Shown here in pieces: positions 19,701 to 30,988 of a stretch of 63,036 nt of DNA. Every line of letters starts with the position of its first letter. Within the stretch, counting starts at the first letter, position 1. The notes under the pieces were generated by a model. It made no database searches, was not told where the DNA came from, and saw only the letters and a program-made list of their open reading frames with translations. Made by a program: the position numbers and the translations under genes. Source of the DNA: Ophiocordyceps camponoti-saundersi (nom. inval.) (taxonomy: Eukaryota; Ascomycota; Sordariomycetes; Hypocreales; Ophiocordycipitaceae); assembly GCA_003339415.1 (NCBI GenBank), contig PDHQ01000050.1, forward strand, positions 128,950 to 191,985, given 5' to 3'.

Positions 19701-22149
19701 TTTCGTGTACGTCGATGGATGGTTTGTTTCTAGGACAGGGGAGAAAAGGGGGGGGGGTTTAAGGAGAGGTAGGGCAAGGAAAGGACAATTGGAAAAAGAG
19801 GTTTGGACCAGTTGCAAAGAGTCTTCGAAGAGAAAGAAAGAAAAAAAAATAAGAAGAAACAGACTATTAATGAAAAGAGGAGAAGAGGAAAAGCGGCGGC
19901 GCATCAAAGAGCGGCATGAAACAAACCCTCAGTCTTAAGCTCCGTTTGCGCGTACGTAGTGTGGTCGGTCACCTCCACCTTGTTGTCGGTAGTAGTAGTT
20001 CAGTAGCAGTAGTGTAGTAGTGGAGGCGCATTGATCAAGGAGAGTTGTCCAGGCCGGCACACCACACGGGGGGGGGGCGTATTACCTCAGAACAGGGAGG
20101 GAGTCGGCAGTCCATCCATCCATTCGATGATCAGTACCTGCATACGGGCGAACTACATGCTTCCATCTATCAGAGTACCTGGATTGGGGTGTAAATTGGT
20201 CTGGACAAATGGAAGAACGAATGTATGTATGAAGGTATGTATGACATACAATAAAGGGGTGTCTCTCCTACTCCTCCTCCCAGGCAGCTCTTTCTTACCT
20301 ACACACACTCCGTTTGCGTCTCGTCATCACGATCATCTAGACTTGCCTGTTTCTTCTCCTTTTGCGATAGCTGATAAGCTTTCTCTTCTCGGCTTCTATC
20401 ATCATCCGCCTACGCCCTCCGACCGCGCTGCCTGCCGTGCAACGCATGCCTTTATCACCACCTTGAGTTTTTCCTCATAACATTTATACCTACCTACCTA
20501 TGCATGTACAGTATGTATGTACAGTATGTATCGGTATTCACATGTATACCAAGTAGTAGGTACGCATCAAGTTCATTCGCCAACGCCCCAAATCGTATGT
20601 GTAAAGACATCTGCATGGAGGTAGTACACATTGTAGAAAAGGGGGGGCAAAGAAGAACGGCAAGGCTCCGCTTTTCTCCCCAGCCAGGAACAGGTGACAG
20701 AGACGAGAGTGTCGAGAGAGACAAGGGCAAATTCCGCGAGGCGGTACGGATAGGTATGTCCAAGGTGCGCTTGTTTTCAGCCATGGCCAATCACCATCTA
20801 CGCCTTACTACACACGCCTGCTGTGGCTGAGGCGTGGAATTGACCATGATGGGTTCCGAATAGGGGAAAGTAGCATGTGCGGATACAGAGTCACGTACAG
20901 TATCCGTACGGATCGAGCACATCAGATGGGCCTCTCTCTTGAATCCAAAGCCCCGGAGCAATCCCGCTGACACAGTCGGACACAACCGCGACGACTTCTT
21001 CCAACACTCTCTGCTAGGGACCTAGTTTTCTTCCTCTTCGTAACATCCTCCCTCTGCCTCTCCCTTTTCTCACTCTCCCTCAAGTCTCGTTTTTAGACTT
21101 TTCGCCATTGCAGGTAGCGGGCCTCTTCGAAGCCGGAGGTGCCGCATAATAAGCCCCAGCCCGCACGGCCGGAGCGAGTTATGGGATATCCCCCGAGAGC
21201 ATGAACAGGGATAATACGTGCTGTACCTACATACATATTTTATGCAGATCAAGCAACCGGGGGACACGGTATGTAAGCTGTTCTCTGTCTCCGTCTCCCC
21301 AGAAGAAGGAAAAACTGCGTTGCGAATTACAACCGAATCGGCAAAGGGCAGAGCCGGCGAGCGAGCGGGCCCTCCTTCTGGGCGGCTTCAAAACCGGCCG
21401 CATCCATACACAGCTGGATATGATGGTTTCCCCTTTCTCTCTGTTTTCTTCTTTTTCTTTTCTTCCTTTCCGCCCAACACTACGGATAGAAACCCACACA
21501 TACCAAGTTTCTGACCGTGGTTTTCCGATACGTTGTGCACGGATGCCTGATTCAATTCTGCAACGGCCGCTGCGACGGCGATCTCCCAGGATGGTGGGAA
21601 TGCAATCCTGGGCCGGATCGACGTCACCCGGAGAGTAGGGGTGTGGGGGAGGGGGGGGCAAAGGGATTTATCGAGAAATGCAGATTCGTCATGCGATTTT
21701 GTTGGTTATTACGTATGACGTTGGAATCGTAGTTCGTTCGTAGACAAAAAGAAGACGCAGAAACAACGATGCATCGCGTCGCATTTCGATTATGATGGGA
21801 TGTGCAAATACGAACGCTCTTTGGATATCCGTACACACATGTTACCGCAGGGCTCGTGTGCAGTCAGATCCGAACACCGTAATAAACGGCGAGACCCGAC
21901 AGTAAGATCCATAGGGTAGTTAAATTTCCCCTCGAGGGTCGTAATGGTTTCAAGTCAGACGACGCCATTGTCGAAGCCGATCCTATCATCGTCCATCATC
22001 ATGGCTGTGCATGGGCCAACGTGAGAAAGCGCTCGCCACTGGCAGTCGGCAGCTCTCCAGTTCCCCCCCAAAGCCAGTCCCCCTTTTTCGCCCCCAAAAG
22101 AAAGAAAGAAAGAAAGAAAGGCGGAAGAAAAAAAAAAGAAAACATACAC
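19701..22149. other. 2.4-kb spacer, promoter side of two divergent genes
   Basis: Lies between the orphan 19230-19700 (minus) and the sugar transporter (plus). It contains purine-rich UTR (19740-19920), TATGTATG motifs (20220-20250 and 20505-20545) and a GAAA repeat just before the transporter ATG (22098-22122). No gene recognised. Confidence 0.6.
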
Positions 22150-23835
22150 ATGTCACTCCCTACCGCTATGCCGGCCGACGAGATCGCGCCGCTCCTCGAC
22201 AACGAGCATTCGCCGCGGGTCGGCCGAGACGAGCGACGGCCGCTGAACCGTCCGCTGTACATCACGCTGCTGACGCTGGGATTCGGCGGCCTCCAGATCG
22301 CATGGTCGGTCGAGCTGTCCCATGGCTCGCCCTACCTGCTATCGCTGGGCCTCAGCAAGTCGCTGATGGCGCTGGTGTGGATCGCCGGACCGCTGACGGG
22401 CTCGCTCGTCGTGCCGTACGTCGGCATCCTCAGCGACAACTGTCGTCTGCCCTGGGGTAGAAGGAGACCCTATCTCGTCGGTGGTACCGTCGGGACGGTC
22501 GTGTCGTTGCTCCTCCTGGCTTGGGCGCGGGAGATCGTCGGCGGCATCTCTTCGCTTTTCGGCGCCGATACCGGATCCGAAGGCGTCCGCGTCGCGGTCA
22601 TCGCCTTCGCTGTCGTGGGCATCTACCTCGTCGACATCGCCATCAATACCGTCCAGGCCGCTCTTCGTGCCTTTGTCGTCGACTGCGCGCCTCCCGGACA
22701 ACAGGAATTGGCCAACAGCATGGCCGGCCGGCTCACGGGCGTCGGCAACATCATCGGCTACATGGCCGGCTACTCTAACCTCCCCGACCGGCTTCCCTTT
22801 TTGGGCCGCACGCAGTTTCAGATCCTGTGCGCCATCGCCTGCCTCGCCCTGACCGTCACCATCACCCTGAGCGTCTTCTTCATCCGGGAGACGGATCCCC
22901 GGTCCGAGGGGCGTCCGGCCGTCAAAACGCCCGGCATCGGCCCCTTCTTCTTCAACCTGATGCGCTCCGTAAGACGGCTGCCGCCACAGACCAAGCGCGT
23001 CTGTCGAGTGCAGTTCTGCGCTTGGGTTGGCTTCTTTCCCTTGCTCTTCTACTCGTCGTCTTACATCGCCGAAATCTACGTGCAGCCGTTCCTGCGAGCC
23101 AAGCCGGACATGACGAGGGAGGAGGTCGAACTGCTGTACCAGCAGGCGACGCGCATCGGCACCTTTGCCCTGCTCATCAACGCCATCGTCAGCCTGTCTA
23201 CCAACGTCTTTCTACCCCTTTTCGTCACCCCGAGTCTGGACGAGCTCAAAGAGCAGGAAGGAAACGTAGGCAGCTTCCCCTGGGCCCGCTGGCTGAGGAT
23301 CCCGGGCTTGACGGTCAAGCGGTCGTGGATCGGGTCGCTGGTACTCTTCGCCGGGGCCATGTTCTGCTGCCCCTTGGTGAGCTCGGTCGAGGCGGCGACG
23401 GCGCTCATCGGCGTGGCCGGCATCACGTGGGCCATGGCTCTGTGGGCGCCGTGGGCCATCATCGGCGCCGAGATTAACCGGCGCGATGCCCTCGCCCGGA
23501 CCCGCAAGCGGTCGTCCGGCCAAGATGCGACCGACGAGGATGACGATGCTACCGTTACGGAGGAAGAGGCGGAGAACGACAAGGACGAGGCGGGCGTCGT
23601 CTTGGGCATCCACAACATGGCCATCGCGGTGCCGCAGATCATAGCGACGGTGGGATCCAGCATAATCTTTAAGCTATGGCAGAAGCCGCGCGGCACGGCT
23701 GGCGACCGCAGCATCGGCGTCGTCATGGCTCTGGGAGGGGCTTGCGTCCTGTTCTCCGTCCTCTTCGCCGCCGGCATCGACGACGACGACAAGGAGGAGG
23801 CAGTAGACGCCGAGAGGGGGAGCGATACCCGGTGA
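22150..23835 (+). CDS. Sut1-like sucrose/alpha-glucoside:H+ symporter (MFS/GPH)
   Basis: Plasma-membrane proton-coupled disaccharide transporter related to S. pombe Sut1 and plant SUTs. Single exon, 561 aa. About twelve hydrophobic segments are seen, starting at LYITLLTLGFGGLQIAWSVE. The SUT signature is present in the loop after TM3 as LPWGRRRPYLVGG, and SNLPDRLPFLG matches the conserved TM5-6 loop. An acidic cytosolic loop (DATDEDDDATVTEEEAEND) precedes GVVLGIHNMAIAVPQI, also conserved in Sut1-like proteins. The ATG at 22150 (MSLPTAMPADEIAPLL) is preferred; the in-frame extension upstream is Lys-rich UTR with a GAAA repeat and no ATG. Exact substrate not predictable. Confidence 0.88.
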   Translation: MSLPTAMPADEIAPLLDNEHSPRVGRDERRPLNRPLYITLLTLGFGGLQIAWSVELSHGSPYLLSLGLSKSLMALVWIAGPLTGSLVVPYVGILSDNCRLPWGRRRPYLVGGTVGTVVSLLLLAWAREIVGGISSLFGADTGSEGVRVAVIAFAVVGIYLVDIAINTVQAALRAFVVDCAPPGQQELANSMAGRLTGVGNIIGYMAGYSNLPDRLPFLGRTQFQILCAIACLALTVTITLSVFFIRETDPRSEGRPAVKTPGIGPFFFNLMRSVRRLPPQTKRVCRVQFCAWVGFFPLLFYSSSYIAEIYVQPFLRAKPDMTREEVELLYQQATRIGTFALLINAIVSLSTNVFLPLFVTPSLDELKEQEGNVGSFPWARWLRIPGLTVKRSWIGSLVLFAGAMFCCPLVSSVEAATALIGVAGITWAMALWAPWAIIGAEINRRDALARTRKRSSGQDATDEDDDATVTEEEAENDKDEAGVVLGIHNMAIAVPQIIATVGSSIIFKLWQKPRGTAGDRSIGVVMALGGACVLFSVLFAAGIDDDDKEEAVDAERGSDTR

Positions 23836-24243
23836 AGATGGGAGGGGGGGGAGAAAAGGGGGGGCGAGGGGAGGCAAAACGGCACACAGGTGGTATCAAT
23901 GCAGCGCTACTGTCTCTATACGAACTGTAGCTAACGAGGCATCGAAGGCTGATTGTGAAGCCGTTGACCAACCAAGAGTTGTGTATAAAACAAAGGAACC
24001 CTCTTTGCCCACCCCCCCTTGACGTCTCTGCCCATCTCTCAACGCAACGACATTGATGTTCCTCCCGTTTGCCACACCCTCGTGTCCTCCATTTTCTCTC
24101 TGTTTTTTCCCCTGTCTCTCTGTTCTCAGTTTCCAACCCCCCCCTTATCTCTCACACAGACTCAAAAAATCCCCGTTTATCCAACCCAAGCTGGGCCCCT
24201 TTTCTCTCTCTCTCTCCCCGTCCTCTTTTCCCCAACTCCTCTC
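23836..24243. other. Spacer between transporter and small secreted protein
   Basis: Two convergent 3' flanks (transporter plus, secreted protein minus). Contains G tracts and pyrimidine-rich DNA (24070-24240). A downstream exon of the secreted-protein gene may lie here. Confidence 0.5.
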
Positions 24244-24561
24244 TCAGGTACTCACCGGACGGGGAGTGAGGGTAGAAGCGGCGGCGCCGCACGGGCCGAT
24301 GGGAACCCTAGTCTCGCCCGGGACGGGACCGCGCGAGACGTCGTAGGAGGTGATGCCAGCCCAGTAGAAGCACCATGACGAAGAGCCGTCGCAGTAGCTG
24401 TAGTCGCAGGCGGGGTGGAGGCTGACGGGGGGAGGGCCGGTGGTTGCGGGCGGGTCTGCTGCTGCCGTCGTCTGGACCGTTGCCGTGGCGGCCGGACCGG
24501 GGAGGGCGACGACGAGGGCGGTGGAGGAGAGGGATAGGCTGAGGAGGGCTTGGAGGAGCAT
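24244..24561 (-). CDS. Small secreted cysteine-containing protein
   Basis: 105 aa as an open frame: a signal peptide (MLLQALLSLSLSSTALVVA), a Thr/Ala/Pro-rich spacer, then a short Cys motif region (HPACDYSYCDGSSSWCFYW, followed by AGITSYD and IGPC) with four cysteines. Small secreted proteins with this YCDG-WCFYW-type core occur in many filamentous ascomycetes, with no assigned function; an effector-like role is inference only. A strong donor (GTGAGT) at 24255 ends an exon in phase after ...TPRP, so the annotated C-terminus (VST-stop) may be intron read-through; I could not fix the downstream exon. Confidence 0.65.
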   Translation of the reverse strand: MLLQALLSLSLSSTALVVALPGPAATATVQTTAAADPPATTGPPPVSLHPACDYSYCDGSSSWCFYWAGITSYDVSRGPVPGETRVPIGPCGAAASTLTPRPVST

Positions 24562-26808
24562 CGTTGTTTTTGGCGGGGTGGGATGCGTTGAGGTTGATGG
24601 TTGGAAGATGGGTGATGGGTTCGTGTGAAGAGGGGAAGGGATAGATGATGATGAAGATGAAAAGATGTCTTGTGTTGATACTGCGGTTGATGGATGTTTG
24701 GTGATGGTGGGAGGGTTTGTTGTGTTTATGTGTGTGCTTGGAGGTTGGGTAGGTGGGAGGCGGAGATGGAGATGGGAGAAGGAGGAGGAGGAGGATGTTA
24801 GTTAAAGAAGGGTAGAGGCAGAGAAGGAAGAGGAGTGAGTAGGAGGAGGACGGCAGGAATAAGATATATATACGTAGGTAGGTATATATATCCGAGTAGA
24901 GGTAGATACCTGATATATATAGGTAGGTAGGTATATAGTAGTTGGGTCTATCACGGAAGCCAGCGACTCTCGGAGCCCTTACCCTCCTCCCCGCCTCCCC
25001 TGTCCTCCTCCCCCCTCCCCTCTCCTCTCCTGATCTGATATCTTCTCACCTCACCTCACCTCACCTCACCCACCCCGTTGGTCAGCAGCCACAAGTCCGA
25101 AAGCCCATTTCCCCCCCTTTCGCCTCAATCTTCCTTCCATTCTTCAAACAACATGGGATCATATCAGATTATTACTTTTCCCCCGTCCACCAGGAGTCAT
25201 ACCACCAATCGGTGACGCCGTATACGAGCGGTGCGGGAGAGTTTTACGAGCCTCGTTCATCCGTCGTGATGGGGGGAAAGAAAGAGAGAAAATATAACAA
25301 GGGGGAAAACAAGGCTGACGAATACTACTTCACCTTCCCATGATTTCGTACCGTTCATATCTCTGTGTGATACAATCCAAGCTGATGACGGATAAGGCGA
25401 GAGAAAAAAAAAGGAAAAGAGTCGTCATCGAGCCGTGAGTGAGTCAAGGATTAAAGAAAAAGGACATTTCTCGTACGACCTTGTCTCTTTCTCATTACCA
25501 ACCCACTTCTTCTTCTTCTTCTTAGCAATCACCACGGATGCACGTCTCTGTATCTTCTCTACGAGTGACAACTACCCTCTCACCTCTGCAGAATCCATTC
25601 CCACCTCTACGAGTAGGGTAGAAAAGCAACGGCAGAATCTCTCTTATCGAAAAAAGCTCACCCCCTTTTTATTTCCTGGTTCCGATTTGTAGGTGCACGT
25701 AGAAATTTACATACAAACATACGATATATATCTTTCCCCCCCTGAAAGCAACACGATAAATTGATAAGAAGCTCATCATCCACCACCCACGACGCTGCAT
25801 AAAACGAGGAGAAGAAGAAGATGAAGAGGAATGGAAAAAAAGAAACCCTGCATATACGCACATTGTGCATACGTATGTATGTGTATGTGTATGTGTATGT
25901 ATGCGTATGCGTATGCACAATATTAATGTATATGCGTGAGCGTGTGTGAGACTGTGAGTGCGAATATACCACCTTCATCTGAGGGCTGCAATCAGTACGG
26001 ATAGGTGTATCTGTCTAGTAGGTAGGTACGAATAGCATGGCATTAAATGTATCCGCATGTTTGTAATGTAGTATGTTTGTACAGACACGTAGGATAGTAC
26101 TAGGAGGTAGGTAGTATGAAGGTGGTAGGCATGCATGCATATACCATGTATGTGCAGACGTATCCGTATATCCCGTTTCATTGATTCCCTCCCCGACACT
26201 CCCGCTCCCGTTGATAAACAGGAACAAAGACTGTCCATCACGGCTGCATGCAAAAGGAGCATCACGCCATGTGCTCAGCCTCTTACAAGACACACACACA
26301 CTCTCTCTCTTTCTCTTATATACATAGTAGGAGTAGATACGCACGCACATTACGCACATACATAGGTACCTACCTCCTAACCATAGCAAACTTCTTACTC
26401 CTTCAATCAGTCGAATCATTGATTGCTTCACCAAAGAGAAGAAGAAAAAAATCAAGCTTGGGCCGCTCCGTTTAAATTCGTCTTTTTCTTCGTCATCATC
26501 AACATCATCGTCTTCTTCTTCTTCTTCTCCTCTATCCTCCATCTACCTATCTAATTACCTAGGTATATACCACCATCCCCTTCTCTCCTCTCTCCTCTGT
26601 ACATTGTAGGAGGCTCCTTACCTACCTACCTACCTAGGTAGGTACCCATGTGCACGACGAATGCCTCCCGGAAAAAACCATATTTTCACCCTAAATGCCT
26701 CACAAAGAATCGAAGACGCGCCATGGACAAGGGGCAGCCTTCAGCGACCCCGGCGCGGTGAAGAAGAGAAGAGAAGACATAAAAACCATCGACTCATGTC
26801 CGCGCAAT
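24562..26808. other. 2.2-kb spacer rich in simple repeats
   Basis: Upstream of the small secreted protein and downstream of the GH16 gene. It holds GGAGGA repeats (24780-24860), TAGGTAGGTATATAT arrays (24870-24935), TCACC repeats (25045-25070), a GTATGT array (25868-25920), TACCTAGGTA motifs (26556-26565, 26615-26645) and TTCTTC tracts. No gene recognised. Confidence 0.65.
25868..25920. repeat. GTATGT/GTATGC hexamer array
   Basis: About eight degenerate hexamer units (GTATGT, GTGTAT, GCGTAT) in a spacer. Confidence 0.8.
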
Positions 26809-27939
26809 TCACGACCTCCAGCGCATCGGCCTAAGGGTCCTTCGGTATCCCGCATACGTCATCCCCGTCGACTGAGGAGACCAAGGTGACTGGGGCGTGC
26901 CGTACGGCGGGCCGGGCGGAAACGGTCCCGGCCACTCTGACGGCTGCGGTTGTTGCGTCCACTTTTGCACCGTCGTCGGCGCCGACTTTTGCTGAAAGAC
27001 CTTGACCGAGTTGACCTCCCAATAGGCCTCTGAAAAGTCGCCCGGGTTGGCGGCGACGTAGTCCTGGCAGGTGGCCGCCTTGGCAGCGCACGTCTTGTCG
27101 GCAGCCCACACGTTGGGGTTCCCCGCCCAGTCGCCGCAAAAGGTGGTGTCGAAGACGAGCTGGTTGTTGTTAAAGTGCGAGTCGATGTCGCAGCCCGAGA
27201 AGCGGGCCAGGGGCATGCCCCACGAAGACGGGTCGGGCTGGCCGGCAGCCACGTCCGAGGGGATAGAGGAGCGGGGGAAGAACCAGACGGCAATGTGATC
27301 CGACGTCCATTCGGTGGCGTAGACGCCGCCCTGGCCGGCGTTGAAGCCGTCGCCGTAGTTGGAGGCGCCGCCCGTCTGCTGGCTGCAGCCGCCGCTGGAG
27401 CCGCTGCCTCCGCAGTCGGGCGACTTCAGCATCGTCGACGCCACCGAACCTTGGTTGTTGACGGTGCAGCCCGGCGAAGTGTGAAGGGTAATGGCCACCT
27501 GCGACTGCGTGTTGACGCCCTCGATGATGTCGATCTCGCCCGAGCTCGGCCAGTTGGGGCCGAACATCCAGAAGGCGGGCCAGACGCCGCACGTGCTACT
27601 GGGCATGTGGACGATATCGGCCAGGAAGAGGCCGCGGGTAAAGGTGTCCTTGGACGTGAGACGGACCGACTTGCGGCCGTTTGGGGGATTCGTCGTTTTG
27701 TGATCGACGCCCATGATGAAGCTGCTGTTGGTGGCGCCGTTGCCGATGAGACCGGCCTGGCGAGCCGTAGTTTGATCGACATACTCGACGAAGCCACGGG
27801 TGGGATCAGGCTTAGTAAAGAAGTCGAATGAGTCAAAGAAGTTTGACTGATCGTATGTGTTGCAGAGGGAGTAGCCAGCATCAGCCCGGACAGTAACGAG
27901 GGCACCGGCTAGGCCGAGGAGGGAAGTAGACAGGCGCAT
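26809..27939 (-). CDS. Secreted GH16 endo-beta-1,3(4)-glucanase-like protein
   Basis: Glycoside hydrolase family 16 enzyme acting on mixed-linked or 1,3-beta-glucans, in wall remodelling or nutrition. Single exon, 376 aa. A signal peptide (MRLSTSLLGLAGALVTVRA) precedes the jelly-roll domain; the catalytic ExDxxE motif is seen in SGEIDIIEGVN (about residue 145), after TCGVWPAFWMFGPNWP. The acceptor-site block HIAVWFFPRSSIPSDV and TTFCGDWAGN, with further cysteines, are typical of the fungal GH16 group. The C-terminus is Pro/Gln-rich (PSEWPGPFPPGPPYGTPQSP) without a GPI-type hydrophobic tail. The ATG at 27939 is chosen for the signal peptide; upstream frame is a purine-rich UTR. Confidence 0.92.
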   Translation of the reverse strand: MRLSTSLLGLAGALVTVRADAGYSLCNTYDQSNFFDSFDFFTKPDPTRGFVEYVDQTTARQAGLIGNGATNSSFIMGVDHKTTNPPNGRKSVRLTSKDTFTRGLFLADIVHMPSSTCGVWPAFWMFGPNWPSSGEIDIIEGVNTQSQVAITLHTSPGCTVNNQGSVASTMLKSPDCGGSGSSGGCSQQTGGASNYGDGFNAGQGGVYATEWTSDHIAVWFFPRSSIPSDVAAGQPDPSSWGMPLARFSGCDIDSHFNNNQLVFDTTFCGDWAGNPNVWAADKTCAAKAATCQDYVAANPGDFSEAYWEVNSVKVFQQKSAPTTVQKWTQQPQPSEWPGPFPPGPPYGTPQSPWSPQSTGMTYAGYRRTLRPMRWRS

Positions 27940-28099
27940 ATCGGCGAGGCAAAGCCGACGGGCGGCCGTGCGAAACGAAGGCCTTTGTGTAAGTTTTTGA
28001 GTGATGTTATTTTTTTTTGTTTTGACGTTGAAGCACTGCGTGAACCAGCCACAGCGGGAAGAGTTTTGTTGAAGAGTTTTGTTTTGTGTCCGTGTAGGT

Positions 28100-28400
28100 G
28101 AGGAGGAAGACGTCTTCGTCGTCTTCGTCGTCGTGGTCTTCGTCAACAAGTGGCTCGCTGAAGAGAAAGAAGGTGAAGAAGAAGCGGAAGAAGAGAAACA
28201 GGCCGTCACGAGGAGAAAGGAGGAGTGAAGGAAGACGAGAAGAGAACGACAAGAGGATGAAGAAGCTGATGATGAAGGTGAAGGTGAAGAGGAAGAGGAA
28301 GAGGAAGAGGAGGAGGAAGCTGGAGAGGAAGCTGGAGAGAAAGCTGAAGAGGAAGCTGAAGAGGAATCTCGAGAGGAAGCTGGAAGACACAGAGAAGTAG
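28100..28400. repeat. Purine (GAA/GAG) low-complexity tract
   Basis: Nearly pure purine on the plus strand with AGGAAGCTGGAGA-like units around 28310-28385. It produces long but meaningless frames on both strands. Confidence 0.8.
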
Positions 28401-30522
28401 GAAGGTAATGATGAGGAATATGAGAGGAAGCCACACCTTTGCTCCTACCTACCTACCAGAGGCAGTCGAAGCTTGGTTGATAGGGCAAGAGCAGAGGGTA
28501 AAGAGGTAAAGAGGTAGCATATAGGGAAGGAGAGGAAATGGGAGAGCAAGAAGCTCAATCAGAAACCCCCGTTCTGTCTAGTATCTTTATTTTCAAGCCA
28601 TTGTCTGTCACAAAGGAGCGAGGGAAGGGGGGAGGGGGGGGTATATAGACGACGGACAATGGGAATAGCCCGCTACCGAAAGGATTGAAACGGGCAGGTT
28701 GGGGGTAAAGAGGATTTTGAGAAGGGGGCGGGAAGCAAGAAGAAGAATAATATGACGATGAAAGAAGCGACAGAGAAAAAAGGCCAACCTTTTTTTTCTT
28801 CTTCTCCTTTTACAAAATGGGTTATGGCCGAGCAAAGGAATGCTCTGCCATGTGCCACTATTATACACATCTTATTGTTAGTGGCTAGTAAGTGAAGCAG
28901 GTTGAGTAGAGTATGCAGGCGGGAGAGGTCAGGTAGGTTGGAAAAGCTTAGTCAGTCAGTTAGTTAGACTGTTAGACATAATCCAATTGTCGTCGAAATT
29001 CTTCCCAGCCAATTGTCACCGGTGGCGAAGCTAGCCGCGCCACAAGGTGAAACGGCGTCGTCCCGTCAGCCCCTGCAGGGCACACACACACACATTGCTT
29101 TCCCGCAGCCGCCGCCTTGTCAATCATTCATTGCTTTGCTACCTACCTGGTTAGCTACCTAGGTAGGGACCTTGAGTTGATGCTGTCTCTCGGTCCACGG
29201 TCCGGAATCTGGCTTAGCCACTCTTTTTTCTTTCCCCTTGCTGACAAGCGCCGTGCATTCATCCGTCCATCTCCATCGTTATAGGTAACAAGAACATGGA
29301 TGAAATGAAATGATTCTCGGGCCTTTCCGTACACGTGATTACCCTCTTGGGCTCTTCCACATCATCTTCATCCTTCTTCTTCCTCCTTTTACAGTTTACT
29401 GCACATCAGCCCCCCCCCCCCCCTATTCGTTTACTCCCCTCCCCCCCCCTGCTTCCCTATTCCCCTGTCCAGCCCTACCAAACCAAAACCCTCTCCCGCG
29501 GCAAAACATATTAAAGAAAGCAATTCACAAGGGCCCAAGCGCCCGCGTTTCGCTGGCGGGTTTTTGTTTCAAGCTCCGATCCTTTGCTGGGGTCCTATCA
29601 GTCCATCCATCCATCCATCCATCCCACGATAATGTAACGGAAAAGCCGGTTTTACGTAGGTATGTATAATTATCACAGTCCGTTTGTCTGTTGCACTTGG
29701 GACAGTATGTAAGCGGGCCTCGAGAAGCTTGTTTCGACCGACATCTCCCCCCCCTTCTCCCCTTTCCCTGACCACAACAAGGCAAAAGATGGAGACAGGT
29801 AACGCACACACACACAAGTCTTCTTACTTGCAAACCAGTGAGGAGAAACGTACGTACGAACGCACATACGGAGTATATCCATCTACAACTAGGATGTATG
29901 GAAAAAATGGCTCTCTGTATTTCGAAACAGCCGACTTCACCTCCCTCTCTCTTCTCCCCCCCCTCCCCTTTTTCCTCTACTGCACGAAATCTAATCTGTA
30001 CATACATACCGTTGCATTGCGCCGAAGCCCCCCCCCCCCCCCCCCCCCCCCCCAACTGAGAAAAATCACCCCCAAAAACCCAGCCGACCAACGAAAAAAA
30101 AGGACGAAAGAAAAGCCTCCTTTCCCCTTGGAGCGCCAACCTCCGGCTGGCCGCAGTCAGACCTGGATTAGCCAGCCTATCCTATCCAGTTCCCCCATCT
30201 TGATTACTGCAACGTACCTTGCATAGTAGATCAGAGATCGGCAAGCCACCGCTTTTAGTGTCGGTCAACAGTCAGTTCTGTTGTTGGTCGTGGCTTTCGG
30301 CCCATCTGCTGTCACTCAAACCAATGACATGGAGCCGGCCAACAACATCTCGTGAGTCTATACCCCCACGTGCTTGATTTATGTAGGTAGGTATGTGTAT
30401 GTACGGATGCTCCCCCTTTCTCCACCCCTCGCACGCACGCTTGCACATACATACATATGATGATATGGCTCTGCACAGATGCTCTCCCTCCCACCCTTCC
30501 GATGCACAGGGCATCAAATGCC

Positions 30523-30524
30523 CG

Positions 30525-30556
<32 letters not shown>

Positions 30557-30592
30557 CCTCTCCCCTTTCCCATCTCTCTCTCTCTCTCTCAA
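30523..30592. repeat. (CT)n microsatellite
   Basis: CTCTCT array interrupted by CCCCTCTCCCCTTTCCC in a spacer. Confidence 0.9.
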
Positions 30593-30988
30593 AAAAAAAA
30601 CAGGTCATATCCATGTCCATCGAAAGAAAGAAAAAACGGTCGGCCCGATGGTCCGGCCCTCGACATCGCCAATAGAGTGTCAGTCAACCGACCAAAGAGA
30701 AGAAGAGAATAACAAGCAAAAAAAAAAGAGAAAAGAAAAAGAAAGAACAGAAAGAGAAGTATGTATTGGAACGACATGCCGAAAAAAGGGCCGCGAGGCA
30801 ACTATCGACGATGACGGAAACGGTGAGGAGAGAAAAAGCAAAAAGTCATGCTGATGAACATATGTAACAACGAAGAAGAAGAAGTAGAAGAAGAAGAAGA
30901 AGAAGGGGGGGAAAGGGGGCAGGAGAGAGAAAAAGAGACGAGAAAACAAGGCACGGCAAGAGAAAAAAAAAAGGGGGGGCCATGGCCT

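Larger units (their letters stand above)
27940..30988. other. 3-kb spacer with strand-asymmetric low-complexity DNA
   Basis: Begins with a GAA/GAG-rich tract (28100-28400) upstream of the GH16 gene, then poly-C tracts (29410-29423, 29444-29452, 30028-30053), CATC repeats (29600-29625), a CTCTCT array (30523-30590), AAAG tracts and AGAAGA repeats (30870-30905). Frames here are repeats only. No gene recognised. Confidence 0.65.

Noticed and set aside
22021..22149. In-frame N-terminal extension of the sugar transporter
   Set aside because: No ATG; the sequence is a Lys-rich translation of a GAAA repeat in the 5' UTR.
27940..28434. Upstream extension of the GH16 frame
   Set aside because: Encodes Ser-only and Leu/Phe-rich runs from a purine tract and would bury the clear signal peptide at MRLSTS.
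30680..30949. Phe/Leu-rich minus-strand frame that looks like a membrane protein
   Set aside because: It is the complement of A/G-rich simple sequence (AAGAAG, AAAAAG), not a real hydrophobic protein.
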